Source: Fibrobacter succinogenes (lineage in GTDB: Bacteria > Fibrobacterota > Fibrobacteria > Fibrobacterales > Fibrobacteraceae). From it: DNA of 64,000 nucleotides. A model generated the notes under the pieces. It was not told where the DNA came from and did no database searches. It saw nothing but the letters and a program-made list of their open reading frames with translations. Positions 17,003 through 26,892 of this stretch are shown one piece after another (position 1 is the stretch's first letter; each line of letters begins with the position of its first letter). The stretch spans positions 248,001 to 312,000 of the forward strand of contig CACVQR010000004.1 in the NCBI GenBank assembly GCA_902756345.1, in the 5' to 3' direction. The position numbers and the translations under genes were made by a program.

Positions 17003-18420
17003 TGGAGACCATCCAAGAATTGAGCGACAAGCTCGCAAACGGCAGCAAGACTGCCGTGGCCCTCGCTGAAGAATCCCTCGCAAAGATTGAATCTACCAAG
17101 AATTTAAATGCATACATTAGCGTATTGAACGAACGCGCCCTTCAAAAGGCTGCTGAATCCGACAAGCGTCGTGCAGAAGGCAAGACTTTGGGCGCCCTCG
17201 ACGGTATCCCCGTCGCCGTGAAGGACAATATGTGCATCGAAGGTACGCGCACTACGGCAGCCTCCAAGATTCTTGAAAACTTTGTTGCCCCCTACACCGC
17301 TACCGCTATCGAAAAGCTTGAAGCCGCCGGCGCCGTGATCGTCGGCAAGACGAACATGGACGAATTCGCCATGGGTTCCAGCAACGAAACTTCTTATTTC
17401 GGCAAGGTCGTGAACCCCCTCGACGAGTCCCGCGTTCCGGGTGGCTCCAGTGGCGGTTCGGCCGTAGCCGTGGCCAGTGGCACGGTCGCCTGTGCGCTCG
17501 GCTCCGACACCGGTGGTTCCATTCGTCAGCCCGCCGCCTGCACAGGCGTTGTGGGCTTAAAGCCCACCTACGGCCGTGTTTCCCGTTACGGCCTCTTGGC
17601 TTACGCAAGCTCTCTGGACCAGATTGGCCCCTTCGGTGCAACCGTTAAGGATACCGCCACCCTCCTCGGCGCCATCTGCGGTATCGACCCGCACGACAAC
17701 ACCACCAGCACTCGCCCGACCGAAGACTTTACCGCTAAGCTCGACGCCGGCGTCAAGGGCAAGGTGATCGGCGTCCCGAAGGAATACTTCGGCGAAGGTC
17801 TCGATGCCGAATGCAAGGCCGCTATCGAAGGCATGCTGAAGAAACTCGAAGCCGAAGGCGCTACCCTCAAGGAAATCAGCCTTCCGCACATCAGCTACGC
17901 CGTGTCCAGCTACTACATCATCGCAACCGCCGAAGCAAGCTCGAACCTTAGCCGCTACGACGGCGTTCGCTACGGCTACCGCAGCAAAGAAGCCCGCAAG
18001 CTCTTTGACCTGTACGCCAAGTCCCGCAGCGAAGGTTTCGGCAAGGAAGTCCAGCGCCGCATTCTCCTCGGAAGCTACGTTCTTTCTGCAGGCTTCTACG
18101 ACGCCTACTACGTGCAGGCCCAGAAGGTCCGCCGCCTGATTACCGACGACTTCAACAAGGCATTCGAAAGCTGCGACGTAATCGCAAGCCCCACGATGCC
18201 GGGACTCCCGCTCAAGTGCGGCATGAACGAATCCGACCCGATGGCCGTTTACCTCAGCGACATCTACACCGTGAGCCTGAACCTTTCGGGCCTCCCGGGC
18301 GTAAGCGTGCCGTGCGGCATGGCCGGCGGACTCCCCGTGGGTCTCCAGTGGATCGGCAAGCCGTTTATGGAAGCCGACCTGCTCAGCGTCGCCGCAGCAA
18401 CCGAGCGCCTGAACAAGTAA
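17002..18420 (+). CDS. gatA: Asp-tRNA(Asn)/Glu-tRNA(Gln) amidotransferase subunit A
   Basis: GatA is the amidase subunit of the GatCAB transamidosome, releasing ammonia from glutamine to amidate mischarged tRNA. The 472-residue protein has the amidase-signature catalytic triad: Lys74 in AVKDN, Ser149 in GGSSGGS and Ser173 in GSDTGGSIRQP, at the same spacing as in known GatA. The start METIQELSDK at 17002 overlaps the upstream DUF4321 stop and has GGAGG before it. gatB and gatC are not adjacent. Since glnS is present at 51.3 kb, the complex here probably serves tRNA-Asn, an inference. Confidence 0.96.
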   Translation: METIQELSDKLANGSKTAVALAEESLAKIESTKNLNAYISVLNERALQKAAESDKRRAEGKTLGALDGIPVAVKDNMCIEGTRTTAASKILENFVAPYTATAIEKLEAAGAVIVGKTNMDEFAMGSSNETSYFGKVVNPLDESRVPGGSSGGSAVAVASGTVACALGSDTGGSIRQPAACTGVVGLKPTYGRVSRYGLLAYASSLDQIGPFGATVKDTATLLGAICGIDPHDNTTSTRPTEDFTAKLDAGVKGKVIGVPKEYFGEGLDAECKAAIEGMLKKLEAEGATLKEISLPHISYAVSSYYIIATAEASSNLSRYDGVRYGYRSKEARKLFDLYAKSRSEGFGKEVQRRILLGSYVLSAGFYDAYYVQAQKVRRLITDDFNKAFESCDVIASPTMPGLPLKCGMNESDPMAVYLSDIYTVSLNLSGLPGVSVPCGMAGGLPVGLQWIGKPFMEADLLSVAAATERLNK

Positions 18421-18441
18421 GTTCGCGCTCCGTTAAAATTT

Positions 18442-18472
18442 AAAGACCTGTTCTTCAGAACAGGTCTTTTTC
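18442..18472 (+). terminator. Intrinsic terminator of gatA
   Basis: AAAGACCTGTTCT and AGAACAGGTCTTT form a near-perfect stem with a tiny loop, followed by TTTTCG. It is nearly symmetrical and could also serve the converging lipoprotein gene at 18492. Confidence 0.9.
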
Positions 18473-18491
18473 GTCTGCTAAAAAAACGATC

Positions 18492-19277
18492 TTAAATTTC
18501 GCAATCCTTAATTGCTGAAAGCGAACCTGCCGAATACGCCTTCCGGATGCATTCGGCAACGGATTCTGCAAGATCTATAACTTCTTGCGGGATAGCAATG
18601 GAGTCTCCATCGCTACCGCTGCTATCAACAGTATTCGCCTTGACAATAGAATCAGCTACAGCTTGGGCGATTGAATCGGCGACCGCCTTTTCTTTGGCTC
18701 TGCGTTCTTCAGCCTCTTCGTAGACTTTCGCCGGAACACGATTCAATGCGACACCATTCTTGCTCACGACTCTGACAAGGCCGTCGTGGACGCCGTAATA
18801 GAACGCCGAAATATTGCACAAGTTATACGAACTGTCAGTCGCATTGAAAACTACAATATCGTAATACGTGGAATCCCCCACTTTGAGGGAATCCTTGAAA
18901 CTCAGCTTATAGCCATTCTCTGTCGCCGGGAAAACAGGGTCGTTGAAGACGAGTCTTTCGCTCTGCGCCGGATTACAAGTAACGACGATGGAACCATCAC
19001 CCAGGCCCGGATACACCTGCAGTCGCACATCAATAGCAGACGCAAGAGCCTTGGCGACATAGTTCATCTCAGGATTGACTTCGGTACCGAAATCAACATA
19101 CTGACTGATCTTGTCGACAAAGTTGACAGTATCCGCCAAATAGATGACAGAATCCTCACTGAAGCCGTCCTTGGAATCCAGCAACATCTGCACATCCTTG
19201 GAAAGTTCCGAAGAACTATCATCATCACCACAGGCCCAAAGGAGCGACAAAAAAGCAAGGAAAAGCACCTTTTTCAT
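18492..19277 (-). CDS. Lipoprotein of unknown function
   Basis: The 261-residue product has a short signal peptide ending LLWAC (Cys16), then an acidic DDDSSSE linker. The middle region alternates strand-like segments (LVFNDPVFPATENGYKLSF, VGDSTYYDIVVFNATDSSYNLC). The end is an Ala/Glu/Lys-rich helical segment with repeated VADSIAQAVADSIVK and a final CEI. No family is recognised. Its ATG overlaps the stop of the upstream lipoprotein gene (TAATG at 19275-19279), so the two are coupled and may act together. Confidence 0.75.
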   Translation of the reverse strand: MKKVLFLAFLSLLWACGDDDSSSELSKDVQMLLDSKDGFSEDSVIYLADTVNFVDKISQYVDFGTEVNPEMNYVAKALASAIDVRLQVYPGLGDGSIVVTCNPAQSERLVFNDPVFPATENGYKLSFKDSLKVGDSTYYDIVVFNATDSSYNLCNISAFYYGVHDGLVRVVSKNGVALNRVPAKVYEEAEERRAKEKAVADSIAQAVADSIVKANTVDSSGSDGDSIAIPQEVIDLAESVAECIRKAYSAGSLSAIKDCEI

Positions 19278-19957
19278 TAGTCGTCCTCCTCGTTGATTGC
19301 GATGTAGCTACCGTCTTCCATCTCAATTTTCAGAATGCCCGTCTTCGTCTGGTAATACAACTTGGCACTTGATTCAACAGTCTTTGTCTGATAATCACTC
19401 TTATACGGCTGTTCGTATTTGCGCCCCTTGGCAACAGCGACATCGGCATACGCGACTCCATTTATCTCCATCTTTTCGATATACGACGAATCACGTACAT
19501 AGGCCAGAGAATCCTTGCCATCAGCATTGATCAAAGCCAACTCTTTTTCTAGTCTCTCGGGATTCCTGAGCGAAAAGATATACTGTCCGAACTTCACCGT
19601 TATAGATTGATTCAATTTATCATCTTCATTGTAGTAGAAAGTCGTCGTTTCTGCAGAAAGAGAAATGGAATAGATGGGATACGCCGATTCCAAAGTTGTA
19701 TTCAAATGCTTTTGGCACGCATCGTCAATAAAGTTGTCCCTATCGGTAACCGCGAACGAAAACAGATAACCGTCCGAATGCTTAAACGGGATGGTCTTTC
19801 CTTCTTTATAGCCACCAAAATCTGCCTGATATCCCTTGATTTTTGAAGTGTCGCTACACTTTTGAAAATTAGGTTCCGTAGTTGATTTTTCGGAGCATGC
19901 ACATAAAAGTCCAAGCGTAGAACAAATCAAAAGCAATGATTTAGTACAAAATTTCAT
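19277..19957 (-). CDS. Lipoprotein of unknown function
   Basis: The product, about 226 residues, has a signal peptide ending GLLCAC (Cys21), followed by SEKSTTEPNF. It has a beta-rich body with FGGYKEGKTIPFKHSDGYLFSFAVTD and IEMEDGSYIAINEEDD at the C-terminus. I recognise no family. Two tandem ATGs (19960 and 19957) precede the signal peptide; the lysine of MKFCTK suits either. It is the first gene of a two-lipoprotein unit, coupled to 18492-19277 by a TAATG overlap. Confidence 0.75.
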   Translation of the reverse strand: MKFCTKSLLLICSTLGLLCACSEKSTTEPNFQKCSDTSKIKGYQADFGGYKEGKTIPFKHSDGYLFSFAVTDRDNFIDDACQKHLNTTLESAYPIYSISLSAETTTFYYNEDDKLNQSITVKFGQYIFSLRNPERLEKELALINADGKDSLAYVRDSSYIEKMEINGVAYADVAVAKGRKYEQPYKSDYQTKTVESSAKLYYQTKTGILKIEMEDGSYIAINEEDD

Positions 19958-19999
19958 CATATCACAATTATATATTATTTTCGACAATGTATGTACAAA

Positions 20000-20033
20000 A
20001 AATGCCCCCGGATTTTCTCCGGAGGCATTTTCT
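20000..20033 (-). terminator. Intrinsic terminator of guaB
   Basis: On the minus strand AAAATGCCTCCGG and CCGGGGGCATTTTTT form a strong stem closed by AGAAAAT. It lies 20 bases past the guaB stop. Confidence 0.9.
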
Positions 20034-20054
20034 AAACGCTCATCGAAAGCGGAA

Positions 20055-21560
<1,506 letters not shown>

Positions 21561-21626
21561 CTAGCTCAAAAGCGCTATAAATATGTAAAAAAGAGCGTTT
21601 TAGCAATGAGCTGCGTCGAAGTCGCC

Positions 21627-22181
21627 CTATTTGCCATTATAGCGTTCCATGCACTTTTCGATGCCGAGCTTGAAGTAGCATTCCACAAGCGCGGGCACTT
21701 TTGCAATGGCCTCTTCGAATATGGGACGGTCTTCAGGCGAGAACTTCGCCAAGACCCAGTTGCTAAGGTCAAATTTCGGCGGACACTTGCCCACGCCAAA
21801 GCGGATGCGCGGGAACTTGTCGCCTACGTGCTCAATAATGTTACGGAGCCCGTTCTGGCCACCGTGACTGCCGTCCTTGCGGCAACGGATACGGCCTACA
21901 TCCAAATTAATGTCGTCGCTGAATACGAGCAGGTGGTCCGTTTTCACCTTGTACCATGTCATCAAGGCCTGCACGGCTTCGCCCGAGAGGTTCATGTACG
22001 TCTGCGGCTTAGCGAGCAGGCATTCCTCGCCCGCGATATTCACCTTCATAGTGAGCGCCTTGTGCTCGCTTTTCCAGTCCTTGTTCGGGTCGGCCAGCTT
22101 TTCGACAGCCATAAAGCCCGCATTGTGGTGAGTGTTAGAGTACTGAGTACCAGGATTTCCGAGACCGACTATAATGTACAT
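21627..22181 (-). CDS. pth: Peptidyl-tRNA hydrolase
   Basis: Pth releases peptides from peptidyl-tRNAs that drop off ribosomes. The 184-residue protein shows GLGNPGTQYSNTHHNAGF (catalytic His19, Asn9), AKPQTYMNLSGEAV, FSDDINLDVGRIR and GSHGGQNGLRNI, the complete Pth signature set. The start is preceded by a TATATTT box only six bases upstream and GGGG just before the ATG. The fabV terminator ends right at that box, so pth either has a very short leader or depends on read-through. Confidence 0.97.
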   Translation of the reverse strand: MYIIVGLGNPGTQYSNTHHNAGFMAVEKLADPNKDWKSEHKALTMKVNIAGEECLLAKPQTYMNLSGEAVQALMTWYKVKTDHLLVFSDDINLDVGRIRCRKDGSHGGQNGLRNIIEHVGDKFPRIRFGVGKCPPKFDLSNWVLAKFSPEDRPIFEEAIAKVPALVECYFKLGIEKCMERYNGK

Positions 22182-22192
22182 GCCCCAAATAT

Positions 22193-22229
22193 AAAAAAAA
22201 GACGCGGTTTTACCCGCGCCTTTTTTTGC
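22193..22229 (-). terminator. Intrinsic terminator of fabV
   Basis: On the minus strand AAAGGCGCGGG and ACCGCGTCTTTTTTTT form a GC-rich stem around TAAA, with a long T-run. It lies between fabV and pth, both on the minus strand. Confidence 0.9.
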
Positions 22230-22249
22230 TTCACAACATAAGACTCTAA

Positions 22250-23452
22250 TTAAATCGTCTCGAAACTCTTTACGTCGGCGCTGTAATCCACGCCCTCGAT
22301 GTCAAAGCCGTTCGTCGCCAAGAAATCGTGACGATAGCCTTCGAGGTCGCCCACCTGCGCCAAGTTTTCTTGCGTGATGGTCGCCATGCGCTTGTTCACT
22401 TCCTCTTGTACCTTCGGGTCGAGTTCCCAATCGTCAATGCGAATCAGGTGATTTTCGTCCGTCGGAACGGCGCTGCCCGTATACAGACGTTCGTTCATCA
22501 GGCGTTCCATCTGCTCGATGCAACCTTCGTGGCACCCCTGTTCCTTCATCACCTTGAAAAGCACCGAAAGGTACAGCGGGATAATCGGAATCACGGCGCT
22601 CGAACGCGTCACCAGCCCCTTGTTCACAGACACATAAGCTTCGCCCTTCAAGTCGCGTTCAAGTTCTGCGTTCAATTCGCACGCGGTTGCTTCCAAGTGC
22701 TTCTTGGCGCCGCCAATGGTACCGTCGCGGTAAATCGCATGAGAAAGTTTCGGACCGATGTAGGAATATGCCACCGTCTTCACACCTTCGGCAAGCACGC
22801 CGGCATCCTTGAGCTGATTCACCCAAAGCGCCCAATCTTCGCCGCCCATCACCTTCACGGTGTTCGCCATTTCTTCTTCGTTGGCGGGTTCTGCGCTAAT
22901 CGTGCTAATTTTGCCCGTCATGCAGTCAATCGTTGCACCCGAGAAAGTTTCGCCAATCGGCTTCAAAACGCTGCGGTAAAGGGTTCCGTTATCCGGATCC
23001 ACACGCACGCTCGATGCCACGCTGTACACCAACAAGTCTACCTTGCGGCCCATCTTGTTGAGCGTATCAATCACGTTCCTTCGCATTTCATGCGAGAATG
23101 CATCGCCATTAAAAGTCACCGATTCAAGCCCCGCTTCATGAGCGAACTTGTCAAAGGCCATGTTGTTGTACCAGCCGGGAGTTCCCGATTTTTGACGTTC
23201 GTCGGAACCTTCTTTTTCAAAAGACACGCCAATCGTTGCAGCACCGAATTCAAAGGCTGCAGAAATGCGACTAGCAAGTCCATAACCGGTCGAGCATCCC
23301 AATACCAGAACCGTCTTCGGAGCTTCTTTCGGAGTTCCGCGTTCAGCGCGCTTCTTTTGTACGTATTCAATCTGGCGCTTCACATCCATGGCGCAGCCTT
23401 GGGGGTGGGCATTCACGCACATATTGCTGCGGATCATCGGCTCAATCACCAT
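22250..23452 (-). CDS. fabV: Trans-2-enoyl-CoA/ACP reductase, FabV type
   Basis: FabV reduces trans-2-enoyl thioesters with NAD(P)H, completing each fatty-acid elongation cycle in bacteria that lack or supplement FabI. The product, about 400 residues, has the long Rossmann-type layout with [17 protein letters not shown] for cofactor binding. The active-site pair is in [26 protein letters not shown], the Tyr-x8-Lys arrangement of this family. It continues with [15 protein letters not shown]. The start at 23452 ([10 protein letters not shown]) fits the family; a second ATG two codons upstream is possible. No acyl carrier or other fab gene is adjacent. Confidence 0.95.
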   Translation of the reverse strand: MVIEPMIRSNMCVNAHPQGCAMDVKRQIEYVQKKRAERGTPKEAPKTVLVLGCSTGYGLASRISAAFEFGAATIGVSFEKEGSDERQKSGTPGWYNNMAFDKFAHEAGLESVTFNGDAFSHEMRRNVIDTLNKMGRKVDLLVYSVASSVRVDPDNGTLYRSVLKPIGETFSGATIDCMTGKISTISAEPANEEEMANTVKVMGGEDWALWVNQLKDAGVLAEGVKTVAYSYIGPKLSHAIYRDGTIGGAKKHLEATACELNAELERDLKGEAYVSVNKGLVTRSSAVIPIIPLYLSVLFKVMKEQGCHEGCIEQMERLMNERLYTGSAVPTDENHLIRIDDWELDPKVQEEVNKRMATITQENLAQVGDLEGYRHDFLATNGFDIEGVDYSADVKSFETI

Positions 23453-23629
23453 AAACATTTCCTTTTGTTTACATTTTTCGCGGCCAAATCTAGAAAAGAA
23501 TGGATTTTTTTGTACCCTTTTGGAGCCCTTCCCTTATTTTTCGCAAGGAAAAGATATTTTTGTAAGCTTTTTGACAGATTCAACAATCGAAAAGGCCGCT
23601 ATAGAAAAATTTTATTATTTTACAGACCT

Positions 23630-24064
23630 ATGAAATTCCTGATTCAACGCGTTTTGAACGCCCAAGTCGATATCGACGGCGAGACCGTCGGAAAAATCGG
23701 CAAGGGCTACATGATCCTTATCGGAGTGGGCGAAGGTGACTCCAAAGAGGTCGCCGACCGCTACATCCGCAAAATGCTTGCGCTCCGCATCTTCGCCGAC
23801 GAAAACGGCAAGACAAATCTTTCAATCAAAGATGTCGGTGGCGAACTCCTGCTCGTTTCACAATTTACTTTATACGCAAATTGCAACAAAGGAAACCGCC
23901 CCACCTTCAACGGAGCCGGAAACCCCACCTTAGCAAGCGAGCTATATGATTATATTATAGCGGAATGCAAAAAGGAGATTCCAAACGTGCAAACAGGGCG
24001 CTTCGGCGCCGATATGCAAGTGAGTTTAACCAACGACGGACCGTTTACGATTATGTTGGAATAA
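23630..24064 (+). CDS. dtd: D-aminoacyl-tRNA deacylase
   Basis: Dtd hydrolyses D-amino acids and glycine mischarged onto tRNA. The 144-residue product begins [18 protein letters not shown]. It has the family motifs [46 protein letters not shown] (the SQFTL catalytic motif) and the C-terminal [22 protein letters not shown] (the NxGP cross-subunit motif). A long open frame upstream is non-coding: the conserved N-terminus starts exactly at the ATG at 23630. The metX-metW start lies about 10-15 bases downstream, so they may be co-transcribed. Confidence 0.97.
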   Translation: MKFLIQRVLNAQVDIDGETVGKIGKGYMILIGVGEGDSKEVADRYIRKMLALRIFADENGKTNLSIKDVGGELLLVSQFTLYANCNKGNRPTFNGAGNPTLASELYDYIIAECKKEIPNVQTGRFGADMQVSLTNDGPFTIMLE

Positions 24065-24106
24065 GCTATATTTATGCATATGAGTGAATTTTTGCATAAA
24101 TATAGC
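24065..24106 (+). promoter_or_regulatory. Perfect 14-bp inverted repeat covering the metX-metW start
   Basis: GCTATATTTATGCA at 24065-24078 is the exact reverse complement of TGCATAAATATAGC at 24093-24106, with a 14-base loop. The first candidate ATG (24074) lies in the left arm and the second (24080) in the loop; the right arm encodes residues 5-9. As RNA this would bury the start region. It could be a translational switch or a protein operator at the DNA level. The left arm also contains a TATATTT box. Confidence 0.8.
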
Positions 24107-25873
24107 GTCGGCCCAGTGGTGCCCCAGACCTTTACGAAGGATTACGGGGACGAGGGTTTTAAGCTCGAAAGTGGCAAGACCCTTCCGGCGCTGACCATCC
24201 GTTACGAAACGTACGGAACGCTAAACGCCGACAAGAGCAATGTTGTCTGGGTGTGTTCTCCACTTACAGCTGACGCACACGTTGCCGGCTACTATACCGA
24301 AAACGACAAGAAGCCCGGTTGGTGGGATGCCCTGATTGGCCCCGGAAAACCGGTCGATACAGACAAGTTCTTTGTCGTGTGCAGCAACATTTTAGGTGGT
24401 TGTAAAGGCACCACAGGCCCGGCAAGCATCAACCCGCGCACCGGCAAGCCTTACGGCAGCACCTTCCCCATGATTACCATCGGCGACATGGTGAACGCCC
24501 AGCGAGAACTCGCCAAGGGACTCGGCATCGATCAGCTCTGCTGCGTGATCGGCGGTTCCATGGGTGGTTTCCAGGCCATGAAATGGGCCATTTACTACCC
24601 GGACCTTGTTCGCCGTTGCATCGTGATTGCAAGCTCTCCGCGATTCAGCAGCCAGGCGCTCGGTTTTGAAATCGTCGCCCGCGACGTGATTACCCAAGAC
24701 CCGAATTTTAACGGCGGCGACTACTACGAATCGACTCACCCCGATGTCGGCCTTTCGAACGCCCGCAAGCTCGCCCACATTACCTACCTCAGCGCCGTGG
24801 GCATGGAACAAAAATTCAAACGCGCCCAAGACCAAGAAAGCCGTAACCACGCCGTCACCTACAGCACACCTTTCGATTTGAACCTTCCGCTCGAAAGCTA
24901 CCTGCGTTATCAGGGTGCGAAGTTCGTGGATCGTTTTGATGCCAATAGTTACTTGCACATCGCTCACGCCACCGACAGTTTTGATCTCGAAACGGAATAC
25001 GGCTCATTAGAGTCCGCATTCAAAGGCGTGAAGGCGGAATTCCTGAACGTGAATCTGAGTACCGACTGGCTTTTCCCGCCGCACGAATCGCGCCGTATTA
25101 CAAGCGCTCTCTTGAATGCAGGTAAAACGGTTACAAGCCTTGAGCTCGACACTCAATTCGGCCACGACGGCTTCCTTATCGAAGTCGGCGACCTCGGCAA
25201 GGCTGTTGGCCGTTTCCTCGACAGTAAGATTATTCCGACCAAAACCGAAACGCAGGTCATGCCTGTTTTCCACGACACCGAAGATTTCGACTACATCGGA
25301 AGCCTGATCAAGGAAAACAGCAAGGTGCTCGACCTCGGCTGCGGTAACGGCGAACTTCTCGATTTCTTGAACAAGAAAAAGCATGTTGAAGTTCTCGGTA
25401 TCGAGCGCAACTTCAAGAGCATCATGGATTGCCTCGAAAACGATGTGCCCGTGATCCAGCGCGACCTTGACGAAAGCGGCATTCGCGATTTCAAGGACGG
25501 CAGCTTCGATTACGCCATCATCAACCGCACCATTCAAGAAATCCGCGACCCGGTGGCTCTCTTGAACGAACTTCTGCGTGTAGCCAAGCGCGCCATCGTG
25601 ACCTTCCCGAATTTCGGTCACTGGACAACCCGCGGAAGTCTGATGCTGCACGGACGCATGCCGAAATCCAAGGAATTACCGTACGAATGGTATGACACGC
25701 CGAATATCCGCCTCTTGACGGTGAAGGATTTCCACACCCTTTGCGACAAGGAAGGTTTGAAGATTGAGACCATCAGCTACCAGAACGAACACAAGCTCAG
25801 TAAGTTCCTGACCGCGATCGGTTTCGCAAACTTCGGCGCAGAACATGTAATTGCAATGGTGACCAAGAAATAG
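24080..25873 (+). CDS. metX: Homoserine O-acetyltransferase MetX fused to MetW
   Basis: Residues 1 to about 375 form a MetX alpha/beta hydrolase, which acylates homoserine for methionine synthesis: GGCKGTTGPASINP, the nucleophile elbow GGSMGGFQ (Ser160), an Asp in STDWLFPP and the His in FGHDGFLIE. From about residue 394 a MetW methyltransferase-like domain follows (VLDLGCGNGELLDFL, IQRDLDESG, NRTIQEIRDP, VTFPNFGHW), complete to GAEHVIAMVTKK. MetX and MetW are usually separate neighbouring genes, so this is a natural fusion giving a fixed 1:1 ratio. The start may be 24074 or 24080; neither has a Shine-Dalgarno and both sit in the hairpin at 24065-24106. Confidence 0.93.
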   Translation: MSEFLHKYSVGPVVPQTFTKDYGDEGFKLESGKTLPALTIRYETYGTLNADKSNVVWVCSPLTADAHVAGYYTENDKKPGWWDALIGPGKPVDTDKFFVVCSNILGGCKGTTGPASINPRTGKPYGSTFPMITIGDMVNAQRELAKGLGIDQLCCVIGGSMGGFQAMKWAIYYPDLVRRCIVIASSPRFSSQALGFEIVARDVITQDPNFNGGDYYESTHPDVGLSNARKLAHITYLSAVGMEQKFKRAQDQESRNHAVTYSTPFDLNLPLESYLRYQGAKFVDRFDANSYLHIAHATDSFDLETEYGSLESAFKGVKAEFLNVNLSTDWLFPPHESRRITSALLNAGKTVTSLELDTQFGHDGFLIEVGDLGKAVGRFLDSKIIPTKTETQVMPVFHDTEDFDYIGSLIKENSKVLDLGCGNGELLDFLNKKKHVEVLGIERNFKSIMDCLENDVPVIQRDLDESGIRDFKDGSFDYAIINRTIQEIRDPVALLNELLRVAKRAIVTFPNFGHWTTRGSLMLHGRMPKSKELPYEWYDTPNIRLLTVKDFHTLCDKEGLKIETISYQNEHKLSKFLTAIGFANFGAEHVIAMVTKK

Positions 25874-25879
25874 TTGCAA

Positions 25880-25913
25880 CGTCATTGCGAGGAACGCAGT
25901 GACGAAGCAATCT
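25880..25913. repeat. Dispersed imperfect palindrome, GTCATTGCGAG type
   Basis: CGTCATTGCG and CGCAGTGACG pair around AGGAA and are followed by AAGCAATCT. This resembles the GTCATTGCGAG...GAAGCAATC intergenic element seen in many unrelated bacterial genomes. It lies between metX-metW and yicC. Confidence 0.7.
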
Positions 25914-25938
25914 ATTAATGAATGCAAAAGGATCGAAT

Positions 25939-26820
25939 ATGGCTATTTTATCGATGACGGGGTTTGGAAAAAGCGAGTCCATGTACCAGGGCGCAAGCTG
26001 CGTGATTGAAGTCCGCAGCGTAAACAACCGCTTCTTGGACATCTCCTGCAAGTTGCCCAAGAACCTTGCCTACCTCGAAAACAGCTTCAAGAACCAAATC
26101 AAGGACAAACTGGTTCGCGGCTCCGTCATCTTTAGCGTGACGCTCGGTGCAGGCACCGGCGGAAACATTCCGGTTTCCTATAACGAAGCTGCCATCGCCA
26201 AGTTCGTCGACATCACGCGCACCATGCAAAAGAAGTTCGGCATTACGGGCGAAATCAAGCTGGAACATGTGCTTGCACTCCCCGAAGTGCTGCAGTTTAC
26301 CGACGCCGATGCGGACTCTGAAGCACTCGAAAAACATTTGGCAGCGGAACTCGACAAGGCTCTTGACCAGGTGAACGAAATGCGTGCCAAGGAAGGCGCA
26401 AACCTCGCCCGCGATCTCGAAGGCCGAGTGAATCACCTGAACAATGTTCTCGACAAGATCGAAGTCCTCGACCCCCAGCGCATCGAAGTCTGGAAAGACA
26501 AGTTCAAGGAACGCATCAACGTGCTCTTGAAGGATTCCGAAATCGACGACGTCCGCCTGCTGCAGGAAGCCTGCATCATGGCCGACAAACTCGACATTCA
26601 CGAAGAAATCACGCGCTTCCGCAGCCACAACAAGTTGTTCCTGAACGCCCTCAAGGAAGGCGGCGCCCAGGGCAAGAACCTCGGCTTCATTCTGCAAGAA
26701 ATGGGCCGCGAAGCCAACACCCTCGGCACCAAGTGCCAAAGTGCCGACATCGCCGCGCTCGCCATCGAGCTCAAGAACGAAGTCGAATGCATCCGCGAGC
26801 AATCGCTTAACATCGCTTAA
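25939..26820 (+). CDS. YicC-family endoribonuclease
   Basis: The 293-residue product begins MAILSMTGFGKSE, the diagnostic YicC/YloC start. It continues with EVRSVNNRFLDISCKLP, a long helical centre and the C-terminal signature QEMGREANTLGTKCQSADI followed by ELKNEVECIREQ. Members of this family have been reported as endoribonucleases acting in RNA turnover; the target is unknown here. AAAAGGAT precedes the ATG. A strong terminator follows at 26844. In many bacteria yicC adjoins gmk and rpoZ; that context is not seen here. Confidence 0.93.
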   Translation: MAILSMTGFGKSESMYQGASCVIEVRSVNNRFLDISCKLPKNLAYLENSFKNQIKDKLVRGSVIFSVTLGAGTGGNIPVSYNEAAIAKFVDITRTMQKKFGITGEIKLEHVLALPEVLQFTDADADSEALEKHLAAELDKALDQVNEMRAKEGANLARDLEGRVNHLNNVLDKIEVLDPQRIEVWKDKFKERINVLLKDSEIDDVRLLQEACIMADKLDIHEEITRFRSHNKLFLNALKEGGAQGKNLGFILQEMGREANTLGTKCQSADIAALAIELKNEVECIREQSLNIA

Positions 26821-26843
26821 TCGCGACTCATTTCAAACCATTA

Positions 26844-26880
26844 AAAAAGGCGCCATTCGGAGCGCCTTTCTCTTTTTTAT
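26844..26880. terminator. Bidirectional intrinsic terminator
   Basis: AAAAAAGGCGC and GCGCCTTTCTCTTTTTT form a stem around CATTCGGA. A-rich and T-rich flanks on both sides suit both yicC (plus) and the converging FISUMP gene (minus). Confidence 0.9.
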
Positions 26881-26892
26881 TCTTAAATCAAA

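Noticed and set aside
22328-23629. Long plus-strand open frame continuous with dtd
   Set aside because: The Dtd family N-terminus begins exactly at the ATG at 23630; the upstream part is antisense to fabV and its leader.
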